A stretch of DNA of 37,194 nt, taken from NCBI RefSeq assembly GCF_022601895.1, contig NZ_JAKVIO010000039.1, positions 1 to 37,194 of the forward strand. The letters are read 5' to 3'. The position numbers and the translations under genes were made by a program. Positions 8,285 through 14,993 of this stretch are shown here, piece by piece. Under the pieces are notes generated by a model. The model saw only the letters and a list, made by a program, of their open reading frames with translations. It ran no database searches and was not told the origin of the DNA. Each line of letters begins with the position of its first letter. Position 1 is the stretch's first letter. This DNA is from Sphingomonas sp. LaA6.9 (GTDB lineage Bacteria; Pseudomonadota; Alphaproteobacteria; Sphingomonadales; Sphingomonadaceae).

Positions 8285-9996
8285 GGTTTTGCTCCCGTCT
8301 TGCTACGGTGGGGGGACATCATTGCGATCGTTGTGCTGCCGATCGGGCCGGACATGATCCGATAGGCTTCGGGCATGGTCGCGACGCGCAGGAACAGCGC
8401 CTGGATACGATAGCCGTCGGCGGCGAAGCCCTGTTCGATCGTGCCGGCGAGTGCGCCCTCGTCTTCGGGCACGCGTCCGGTGGCATATTCGAAGGCCCGA
8501 CCCGCCACGCATTCGGTGGTGGACTTGCTCGCGGCCATCGCCTTGCCGAGGCCGGAATTGCCCTGGAACTCGGTGCCCTCGAACACGCCGCCAGTATCGA
8601 TCACGGCGCCATTCTCTCTCGCGCGCGCCGCGCCGATGCCGTCGAAGCGTTCAAGGGGAAGACCAAGCGGGTCGGTTATCTTGTGACAGGCAGCGCAAAC
8701 AGGATCGGTGTTGTGCGCATTCAGCCGCATCCGTGCGGTGGGCATTGCCTTGCTGTGGACGTCCTGGACGGCGGTGAAGTTCACATTGCCGGGGGGATTG
8801 GGAACCGGCTGGCAGAGCAGCAGCTCACGGATCGCGCGCCCGCGCAGCGTCGGGGAGCTGCGTCCCGAATGCGAATAGAGCGCAAGGAATCCCGCCTGAC
8901 CGAGCAGGCCGGCGCGATCGTCATCGGCGTCCAGCTCAAGCGGTACCCAGCCCTGCGACGCGCTGACCTTGGTCTGGTAAAGCGGCCCCAGCGCACGGTT
9001 GATGAATGTCTTGCGCGTGGTGAACAGGTCGCGATAGTCGCCCTGTCGTGTCACCAGATGATCGACCACCGTGCGCAGCATCTGTTCTGGCATCGCGGCC
9101 GCGACGTCGGCGTTGAAGCGCGGATAGACGACCTGATCCTTCGCCATCTCCTCGAACTTTTCGAACAGCAGCATGTCCGCGAAAAAGGCGCGGACCCCTT
9201 CCTCCAGTCGCGGCGAGTGCACCATGCGTTCGGCGATCGCGGCAAGTCCGGCCTGATCGGCAAGGCGGCCCTCTGCGGCCGTTTGGAGCAGCGCCTCATT
9301 GGGTGTCGTGTTCCACAGCAGGAAGCTCAGCCGCGCGGCGCGCGAATAATTGTCGAGCCGAAAACTGCCCGGACTTGTCGGATCGGGTTCGGAGCTTTCG
9401 ATGACGTAAAGGAAATTGGGCGAGACGAGCATGGCGGCGAGCGCGAGCTCAAGCCCCTTGTGGAACGAGCCGGCGGGGGCAACAGCATCGCCCGCCATCT
9501 TCACATAGCCCGCGACCTCGCATTCAGTGAGGGGGCGGCGGAACAGGTAGCGCCCAATCGGGACGAGCACCCGGGCGGCACAATCGGGATCGGGCGCGGC
9601 CGCGTCGCGCGGGGTGCACGCCATGAATTGCGCGCGATTGTCCTCCGCAAAAACCTGCGCGGCGATGTTGCGCGCCATGGAATCGAATTGCTCGAGACCG
9701 GCAGGCGAGATCGTGGAGGCTGCCGCGCCCGTCGCGATCAGCTCATGGACGGGACGCACGATCGGCTCGAAGCGGCCGGCGACCTTGATGTCCGGACCGA
9801 AGATGTCCGCGATGCTGTTGCGATACTGCGCCTCGGTCAGCCGGCGCATCGCGACGATCTGATTGAGCGGATCCCTGAGCGCTCCGAGCGAGGGCTCGGC
9901 AGCTGCGCCTTGCGGGGTGCGCTCGGCGGTACAGGCGGCCAGCGCGAACGGGATGAGCAACGCGCAGCGCGCGCGTCTGAAGCGTGCGAGAGTCAT
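8281..9996 (-). CDS. DUF1592/DUF1588/DUF1585 lipoprotein with a c-type haem site
   Basis: The 571-residue protein has a lipobox (LAAC, Cys22), so it is probably anchored in a membrane and faces the periplasm. RRLTEAQYRNSIADIFG (51-67) resembles DUF1587. DUF1592 spans about residues 145-370. DUF1588 starts near SPTLRGRAIRELLLCQPVP and contains CAACH (434-438), a CxxCH haem c attachment motif. A DUF1585-like C-terminus (ATGR, residues 505-508) follows. This domain order is that of the planctomycete cytochrome-like proteins whose function is unproven. The gene overlaps both neighbours by four bases (ATGA at 9993-9996 and 8281-8284). Haem attachment is inferred from the motif only. Confidence 0.9.
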   Translation of the reverse strand: MTLARFRRARCALLIPFALAACTAERTPQGAAAEPSLGALRDPLNQIVAMRRLTEAQYRNSIADIFGPDIKVAGRFEPIVRPVHELIATGAAASTISPAGLEQFDSMARNIAAQVFAEDNRAQFMACTPRDAAAPDPDCAARVLVPIGRYLFRRPLTECEVAGYVKMAGDAVAPAGSFHKGLELALAAMLVSPNFLYVIESSEPDPTSPGSFRLDNYSRAARLSFLLWNTTPNEALLQTAAEGRLADQAGLAAIAERMVHSPRLEEGVRAFFADMLLFEKFEEMAKDQVVYPRFNADVAAAMPEQMLRTVVDHLVTRQGDYRDLFTTRKTFINRALGPLYQTKVSASQGWVPLELDADDDRAGLLGQAGFLALYSHSGRSSPTLRGRAIRELLLCQPVPNPPGNVNFTAVQDVHSKAMPTARMRLNAHNTDPVCAACHKITDPLGLPLERFDGIGAARARENGAVIDTGGVFEGTEFQGNSGLGKAMAASKSTTECVAGRAFEYATGRVPEDEGALAGTIEQGFAADGYRIQALFLRVATMPEAYRIMSGPIGSTTIAMMSPHRSKTGAKP

Positions 9997-11195
9997 TTGT
10001 GCGCCACCTTCGCTTCGGGCAGCCGGTCATTGACGAAGGCGGGCACCGCCGTCGCCTCCAGTCCGCTGGAAATCGTCGTGCACTGGCCGGTGCGCGGATC
10101 GCGGTCGCCATCGGCCAACTTGCGGAGCGCCGCGTACATCGCCGCGCAGTCATAGCCCGCGGTCGTCGCCGCGCCTTCGCCACCGATCGAGGCGCTGGCC
10201 ATCACATTCCAGAAAGGCTGATAGCCGCCGACCAGCCCCTTGAGCGTCCCGTCGGGCTGGAAGGCGAGGCGAAGCCGGCCGCGCCGCAGATCCCATTCGG
10301 TGCGCATGCCCCTTATGTCGCGCGCCGATCCCTGTCCCCAGGTCTGCCGCAGACGGATATCGGCGGGGTCCGTCATCAGCACGCCGTCCACGATCCGGCC
10401 GCGCAGCACGTTGCGATGCCGGGCATTTTCGGTGACGGTATAGCTGGCGCCATCGACGAACTTCTGGCCCGAATCCACGATCGCGCGATCCTCGCTATTG
10501 GCATAGATCACCTCGACATCGGGATCGTCGGCCAGGCTGTCGACGCCGCGCAGCAGAAGCACCTGCGTATGCTCGCCGCTCACCAGGAACTGGTCGAGGC
10601 CGCGGACGATATCTCCGCCCATGCCGTCGACCCCGCGCCAGGTGCGCACGCAGCCCATGGCGCGCCACATCTGATTGTCGATCCCAGCTTCGCCCGCGGG
10701 GCTGGTGAAATTGTCATGCGCGCAGCCTTCCGCGCTCGCGCCGCTATTGCCCGTGTCGTCATCGAGGTTCAGCCCATGCGCCACCTTGCCCTGCACCGTG
10801 CGCTGCGGCGGGCGATCGAACTTGTCGGGATGCGAGCAGATGTTGAGGCCGTCGGGGCCGAATGCGGTGAGCTGCCATCTGCCGGTCAGCTCCTTCTCAT
10901 TCGCCTTTTCGAGCAACCGCGAGCGTTCGGGGGGCGCGACCGTCTGCAGGTAATTTTCGCGCAGCGTACCGGCGAGACCTTCCGGACAATCCCCTTCGCC
11001 CTGATGAACGGCGGGAGCAAAATGGGTGACGATGAACCCCATTTCGCCATTGGCGGGCGGTGCGGGCAAGGCCGGAGCGGCGGCGCGCGCCGGCGTCTCC
11101 AGTTCGCTGCCGCCCGATCCCATCATCAGCGCGACGGCCGCTACCGGGAACGCGACAAGCGCGATTGCCCAATGCTGTTTCCTTCGCCGTTGCAT
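9993..11195 (-). CDS. Secreted protein of unknown function, part of the redox operon
   Basis: I do not recognise this 400-residue protein. It starts with a basic stretch and a hydrophobic segment (QRRRKQHWAIALVAFPVAAV), so it is exported or anchored once in the inner membrane. An Ala/Pro-rich linker to about residue 55 follows. The globular part has several cysteines (in GDCPEG, NICSHP, EGCAHDNF, MGCVRTW, YDCAAM, GQCTTI), which suggests disulphides in the periplasm. There is no CxxCH. ATG 11195 is chosen over a longer open frame that runs into the next gene; AAAGGA lies upstream. It overlaps the DUF1592 gene by four bases, which ties it to that protein, perhaps as a subunit. Confidence 0.8.
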   Translation of the reverse strand: MQRRRKQHWAIALVAFPVAAVALMMGSGGSELETPARAAAPALPAPPANGEMGFIVTHFAPAVHQGEGDCPEGLAGTLRENYLQTVAPPERSRLLEKANEKELTGRWQLTAFGPDGLNICSHPDKFDRPPQRTVQGKVAHGLNLDDDTGNSGASAEGCAHDNFTSPAGEAGIDNQMWRAMGCVRTWRGVDGMGGDIVRGLDQFLVSGEHTQVLLLRGVDSLADDPDVEVIYANSEDRAIVDSGQKFVDGASYTVTENARHRNVLRGRIVDGVLMTDPADIRLRQTWGQGSARDIRGMRTEWDLRRGRLRLAFQPDGTLKGLVGGYQPFWNVMASASIGGEGAATTAGYDCAAMYAALRKLADGDRDPRTGQCTTISSGLEATAVPAFVNDRLPEAKVAHK

Positions 11196-11251
11196 CTCGT
11201 GCCATCCTTTCAGTTTCGGTCGCCGCTCCGGCGCTGTTCTGCGGTGGTGCC

Positions 11252-12061
11252 TCAGGGATTGAGCAAGACGCCCCCGGCCGGGATATCGGCGGGGTTGCTG
11301 CCCTTGATCTGGTAGACGGGCTTGCCGCGATAGACCCATTGCGCGTGATCCTCGCCCTGCTTCACCGCCCATTCGCCTGTGCCGCGGCGCGCCATTCCCG
11401 ACGCGAAGACCTGCCACCCCGCGCATGCGTCCACGCAGGTCTTCGCCCTGGGGCTGAAGAGCAGGTTGCCCCGCGTATCGGCGAGCACATAGGCCCCGTC
11501 GAGAAGACGCGCCTCGACATTGGGGGGGGCGCTGAGCTCGGGTGCCGGGGGCACATATTTCAGCGTGTTCCAAGTATAGCCGTCATCGCCGTCATGCGCG
11601 ACCGAGCCCGGCCGGTCACCCTTGCGCGTGAAGACCAAGTGGACGCCCTTATAGACCCACTGCGGCCCGCCGGGGCCCTGGACCGCTGCCCAGTCGCCCG
11701 CGTCCTTGTCTGGCGCATCGCTTGCTTCAGGCTTGCGGCGGCCGCCGAACATTGCGGGAATTTCCATCGACGGCGATCCGGCGGGGGCAAGCAGCGGCTC
11801 CCATTGATCGCGGCACGCGTCCGAGCAGAAGGCGAAGGGCCGGCCCGTGCGTCCGGAAACCGCGCGGACATCCATGCCGTAAAGCGTCAGGCCACGGCGA
11901 TCCACATAGACCTTGCCGCCCTCCACACGCTTGACTGACACACCTTCCGGGAAGCGATCCGACGCGGCCGCGGGAATATCCATATCCGATGCCTGTGCCA
12001 GAAGTTCGCCGGGCAGCGTGGCCACAGCGATCGCCAGCAGACAGGTTTGCAAAGCCTTCAC
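11252..12061 (-). CDS. Secreted COG4315/Lipoprotein_15-like repeat protein
   Basis: The 269-residue protein has a cleavable signal (KALQTCLLAIAVATLPGELLAQ). It contains at least two copies of the small repeat seen in COG4315 proteins: a 'name/value' strand pair (TLYGMD; NLLFSP), a Cys-x3-Cys-x2-Trp segment (CSDACRDQW; CVDACAGW), and a WVYKG/WVYRGKPVY strand. The first Cys segment also resembles a YHS metal site. The start is a GTG (12061) set by AAAGGAGG seven bases before it; the upstream frame overlaps the cytochrome c' gene. Such proteins are found next to cytochromes, but their biochemical role is unclear. It lies 16 bp after cytochrome c' and 56 bp before the 400-aa protein. Confidence 0.8.
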   Translation of the reverse strand: MKALQTCLLAIAVATLPGELLAQASDMDIPAAASDRFPEGVSVKRVEGGKVYVDRRGLTLYGMDVRAVSGRTGRPFAFCSDACRDQWEPLLAPAGSPSMEIPAMFGGRRKPEASDAPDKDAGDWAAVQGPGGPQWVYKGVHLVFTRKGDRPGSVAHDGDDGYTWNTLKYVPPAPELSAPPNVEARLLDGAYVLADTRGNLLFSPRAKTCVDACAGWQVFASGMARRGTGEWAVKQGEDHAQWVYRGKPVYQIKGSNPADIPAGGVLLNP

Positions 12062-12067
12062 CGCGCG

Positions 12068-12075
12068 CCTCCTTT
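12068..12075 (-). promoter_or_regulatory. Strong ribosome-binding site that fixes a GTG start
   Basis: The minus strand reads AAAGGAGG, six bases before GTG 12061 of the COG4315-like gene. It shows that translation begins at the GTG and not at any upstream ATG. Confidence 0.8.
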
Positions 12076-12077
12076 GC

Positions 12078-12542
12078 TCAGGGTTCGACACGGAAACTGC
12101 GGTGACAGGTGGTGCAGCTCTGCCCCAGCGCCTTGGCCTGTGCGCGCATCTTCGCGACATCGCCGCTGCCCGCGACGGTGGCGAAGGCGTTGGCCTGTTT
12201 CGCAAAGCCGTCCTGCGCGGCCTTGAATGCTGCTGCCTGCGTCCAGATTTCGGGCTTGGCTGCGGTCTTCACCCCCGGCTTCGGCCCGCTGCCAGCGGGA
12301 AACCAGCCATAATGCTGGCGCGCATAGTCCCTGATCTGGCGCGCCGAAATCTGGATGACATAGGTCTGGGGCGAGCCCGATCGCAGTTCGTCGTTGATGT
12401 TCTTGAACGCGGCACCGACTTCGCGAAATCCGGCAATGCGCGTCGCCACGATATTGGCTGGCGCGGCGAGCAAGGGCACCCCCACCCCGCACGCCATGGC
12501 GAGCGCGGCCGCAGTCCAACCTGTTATACTTCTCGCAACCAT
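12078..12542 (-). CDS. Cytochrome c' family protein
   Basis: The 154-residue precursor has a signal peptide (to about LLAAPA, residue 28), a predicted four-helix body and a single haem site, CTTCH (143-147), very near the C-terminus, followed by RSFRVEP. This layout is typical of class II cytochromes c (cytochrome c'), where the haem iron is usually five-coordinate with the CxxCH histidine as its only protein ligand. Known members carry electrons or bind NO/CO in the periplasm. Here it is sandwiched between a cytochrome b561 and the secreted redox proteins, so it could receive electrons from the pathway or from b561. Confidence 0.9.
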   Translation of the reverse strand: MVARSITGWTAAALAMACGVGVPLLAAPANIVATRIAGFREVGAAFKNINDELRSGSPQTYVIQISARQIRDYARQHYGWFPAGSGPKPGVKTAAKPEIWTQAAAFKAAQDGFAKQANAFATVAGSGDVAKMRAQAKALGQSCTTCHRSFRVEP

Positions 12543-12591
12543 TCCCGAACTTTCCTCTTTGCTTGTCCTGTCCGTTTTCGATCGCGCCGCC

Positions 12592-13266
12592 CTAGAAATA
12601 CGGCTCCGCGAAGACCCACCAGGAAATGGCGCCCGACAGCATCAGGGCGCACAACAGCTGGACGACACCCGCGCGGCGAACGGTGACGGGTGTGTGGGCT
12701 CCGGGCGGCTTCCTGCGGCCCGTGACCATTGCACCGACCAGATTCTGCCGCCTTACGATCAGGTGGAAGATGATCGCGACGATGTGCAGCAGGATCAGCG
12801 CGATCAATATGTTGAAGCTGATGTCGTGGACCGCCGAGGCGAGGCGCCCCTGATCGAAATCGACGAGATAGGAGAGGGGGCCGGACTCGATCCCGTCCAC
12901 ATCGACCGCGAACAGTCCGGTCACGACCTGCGCGCCGAGCGCAAGCAGCATCGCGACGACGCTCCATCCGCCGAGCGGATTATGGCCGACGTCCGAGGCC
13001 GGGCCATATTCGCCCCGGCTACGGACATAGGTCCAGATCGCGCGCGGGCCCTTGATGAAATGACGAAAACGCGCGGTGTCGGAGCCGATGGCGCCCCACA
13101 GCAGCCGGAAGAGCAGGAGGAAGAGCACGGCCTGTCCCGACAGACGATGCCAGTCCATCTGGTGGTTCTCGGCGCTCCACCACGAAAAGGCCAGCAGCGC
13201 GACCAGCGACCAGTGGAAAATGCGGATCGGGACATCCCAGACATATTGGTGGTGGGCATCGGACAT
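12592..13266 (-). CDS. Cytochrome b561-type membrane haem b protein
   Basis: The 224-residue protein has four to five hydrophobic helices (about residues 17-32, 44-60, 101-120, 146-171 and 199-220). Histidines lie where b-type haem ligands are expected in the bacterial b561/NiFe-hydrogenase-cytochrome-b group: His18 (FHW), His40, His147, His161 and His168. Such proteins pass electrons between the quinone pool and periplasmic carriers. It is five bases downstream of the HiPIP gene and next to cytochrome c', which makes it the likely membrane junction of the electron route encoded here. The direction of electron flow cannot be told from sequence. Confidence 0.9.
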   Translation of the reverse strand: MSDAHHQYVWDVPIRIFHWSLVALLAFSWWSAENHQMDWHRLSGQAVLFLLLFRLLWGAIGSDTARFRHFIKGPRAIWTYVRSRGEYGPASDVGHNPLGGWSVVAMLLALGAQVVTGLFAVDVDGIESGPLSYLVDFDQGRLASAVHDISFNILIALILLHIVAIIFHLIVRRQNLVGAMVTGRRKPPGAHTPVTVRRAGVVQLLCALMLSGAISWWVFAEPYF

Positions 13267-13271
13267 CGCGA

Positions 13272-13622
13272 TCAGCCCTTTGCCGCCCAGGAATCGCAGA
13301 CCCCGTCAGCGGGCACGATGCCGCCGCTCAGCAGCGCGCACTTGCCACAGCCGGTGCCCGCGGCAGTGAAGAAGGCGCAGGCGCTGCACTTCTTCTTTGG
13401 ATCGGCCGAGGGAAGCCTGAAGCCCAGTGACTTGCGCATGCTCTTCTGCGCGGCGGAGAGCGTGTCCTGATTGACGCATGCCTGCGCGCGCGCCGCCTCG
13501 GTGACCATCGCCAGGCCCAACGGCGCACAGGCGAACAGCGCAAGCAGCGTCCGGCGCGAATGTCCCCGGTCCGATGCTGGCAAAGCTGCGTTTCCGCCGA
13601 CGGATTGCTGATGGTCTGTCAT
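13272..13622 (-). CDS. High-potential iron-sulphur protein (HiPIP), Tat-exported
   Basis: The 116-residue precursor has a twin-arginine motif (SRRTLLALF, residues 22-30), then a mature part with the HiPIP cysteine pattern: Cys79 and Cys82 (CSACAFF), Cys95 (GCGKC), and Cys109 (GVCDSW). These four should hold one [4Fe-4S] cluster that cycles between +2 and +3 at high potential. An extra Cys92 is present, and the usual aromatic before the last Cys is a Val. HiPIPs carry electrons in the periplasm. The gene lies five bases after the small secreted protein gene and five before b561, clearly one transcript. Confidence 0.93.
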   Translation of the reverse strand: MTDHQQSVGGNAALPASDRGHSRRTLLALFACAPLGLAMVTEAARAQACVNQDTLSAAQKSMRKSLGFRLPSADPKKKCSACAFFTAAGTGCGKCALLSGGIVPADGVCDSWAAKG

Positions 13623-13627
13623 GCTGA

Positions 13628-13936
13628 TTACTTGACCGGCACTTTCGCAAGCTCGACGTCGATCTTTGCGAGCACCTCATCGCTGAGCTCCTGGGGCGCA
13701 TAGCCCTGCAGCGCCTTGAGCGGCATTGGGGCTACTGCGTCGATCTGCGAGCTGGACGTGATCCGCGGCGCGTGTTTCGCGATGATCGCGCGCGCCGCAG
13801 GATTGGCGAGCAGTTCGCCGATCGGCGTCTCGGCGGTCGAATATCTTGCGGCCTGTTGCTGCGACGGGGTTTGCTGAGCCACCGCTGGCCCCGCGAAGCA
13901 GGCCGTCAAAATTGCTGCGAAAACGAGCGCGCGCAT
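13628..13936 (-). CDS. Small secreted protein, first gene of the redox operon
   Basis: This 102-residue protein starts at ATG 13936, with GGGAG six bases upstream; a longer frame through the intergenic region is rejected. A signal peptide (MRALVFAAILTACFAGPAVAQ) leaves a mature chain of about 80 residues. The motif ETPIGELLANPAARAIIAKHAP followed by ALQGYAP and a C-terminal LAKIDVELAKVP resembles a short helical module that I recall at the ends of secreted sphingomonad hydrolases, but I cannot name a family. There are no cysteines in the mature part, so it is not itself a cofactor protein of the usual types. Confidence 0.75.
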   Translation of the reverse strand: MRALVFAAILTACFAGPAVAQQTPSQQQAARYSTAETPIGELLANPAARAIIAKHAPRITSSSQIDAVAPMPLKALQGYAPQELSDEVLAKIDVELAKVPVK

Positions 13937-14161
13937 ATCGTCTCCCAAGGATCTGTGATGATCGGGTGAGAGCGGTGCCGCGCTGCCCGATGCTGTTATT
14001 GGCTCGAGGCAAAATCTAGCAGCTAAGTGCCGGATTCGTTTGTCTCCCCCGACAAGAATCCACCGTCTTTGACGGAGCGCCGGAAAGGCCGGTAATCGGG
14101 GAAGAAAGCCCAGATACGTTCGTCGATATCGCGCGCCGGAGTGGCGATACCGGGTCGATTG

Positions 14162-14175
14162 TGTCAGCACTGACA
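14162..14175. promoter_or_regulatory. Candidate operator palindrome TGTCAG-CA-CTGACA
   Basis: A perfect 6-bp inverted repeat around CA, 85 bp before the response-regulator start. It may bind the encoded regulator or a third factor; this is inference from position and symmetry. Confidence 0.35.
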
Positions 14176-14190
14176 AAGACGGACAAACCA

Positions 14191-14217
14191 GCGCCATCAA
14201 AATGGCTATCATGGCGC
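14191..14217. promoter_or_regulatory. Inverted repeat GCGCCAT-N13-ATGGCGC before the response regulator
   Basis: Perfect 7-bp arms, 30 bp before the response-regulator start. Arm 14191-14197 can also pair with ATGGC at 14202-14206, so two alternative hairpins exist in the probable leader. It could be an operator or a translation-affecting RNA structure. Confidence 0.35.
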
Positions 14218-14246
14218 AATGGAGAGAGGCACTTGCGAGCTGAGCG

Positions 14247-14993
14247 ATGCAGATGAACGTCACGCTGAACGCTGACGAGCAGGAGCCCGGCCAGCTCAGC
14301 ATTCTGGTTGTCGACGACGATCCTTCATTGAGGTCGCTCGTGCGCGATTTTCTCGTTGCACAGGGCTATGCGGTGCACGAGGCCGAGGATGGCCCGTCGA
14401 TGCGCCGGGTCATGGCACAGTCGGAGGTTCACATCGTCATCCTCGATGTGATGATGCCGGGCGAGGATGGCCTGTCCATTGCCCGCTCGCTGGCGCAGCA
14501 GGGCGATGTGGGGGTCATCATGGTTTCCGCGCTCGGCAGCGAGACCGACCGGATCATCGGCCTGGAAGTGGGCGCCGACGACTATTTGCCGAAACCGATA
14601 TCGCCGCGCGAACTACTCGCGCGAATTCGTGCGCTGCAGCGGCGGCGGCGGCCTTCGTCGGGCGCGCAGTCGGGCACCGCCCAATTCTGCTTCGAAGGCT
14701 GGCGGCTGGACCCGATCCGGCGCGTGCTGCGCGATCCCGGCGGGGTGATCATCAGCCTGTCCGAGGGCGAGTTCGGACTGCTGCTCACGCTGGTGGAGCG
14801 ACCCCAAAGGGTGCTCAGTCGTGACCAGCTTCTCGAACTGTCGCGAGGCCAGGATTCGGAGGCGTTCGACCGGGCGATCGACACGCAGGTCAGCCGCTTG
14901 CGGCGCAAGCTTGCGACGCGCATGCGGGGCGAGATCATCCGCACGATCCGCAGCGAAGGCTATATGTTCCTGCCACCGGTGACGCGCGGATGA
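14247..14993 (+). CDS. OmpR-family response regulator
   Basis: The 248-residue protein has a receiver domain at about residues 17-130 and a winged-helix DNA-binding domain at about 145-245. The phosphorylated Asp67 (ILDVMMPGEDG), acidic residues in VVDDDP, a Ser in VSAL and Lys116 (LPKPISP) are all present. It should bind direct repeats in promoter DNA when phosphorylated by the kinase encoded next; the two genes overlap by four bases (ATGA 14990-14993). A second ATG six bases downstream (14253) is an alternative start. It is divergent from the eight-gene redox operon, so regulation of that operon is the simplest proposal. Confidence 0.93.
   Translation: MQMNVTLNADEQEPGQLSILVVDDDPSLRSLVRDFLVAQGYAVHEAEDGPSMRRVMAQSEVHIVILDVMMPGEDGLSIARSLAQQGDVGVIMVSALGSETDRIIGLEVGADDYLPKPISPRELLARIRALQRRRRPSSGAQSGTAQFCFEGWRLDPIRRVLRDPGGVIISLSEGEFGLLLTLVERPQRVLSRDQLLELSRGQDSEAFDRAIDTQVSRLRRKLATRMRGEIIRTIRSEGYMFLPPVTRG

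Larger units (their letters stand above)
13937..14246. promoter_or_regulatory. Divergent control region between the redox operon and the two-component system
   Basis: This 310-bp gap has no gene. It contains TTGTC/GACAA (14040-14055), CCGTC/GACGG around TTT (14063-14075), a TGTCAG-CA-CTGACA palindrome (14162-14175) and GCGCCAT...ATGGCGC (14191-14217). I found no clear -35/-10 pair on either strand, as is usual for response-regulator-activated promoters. It must drive at least one of the two divergent operons. Confidence 0.5.

Noticed and set aside
8308-10155. 615-residue open frame antisense to the DUF1592 gene
   Set aside because: High-GC shadow frame with no domain, Arg/Gly/His-rich; the minus strand has clear family motifs and overlaps.
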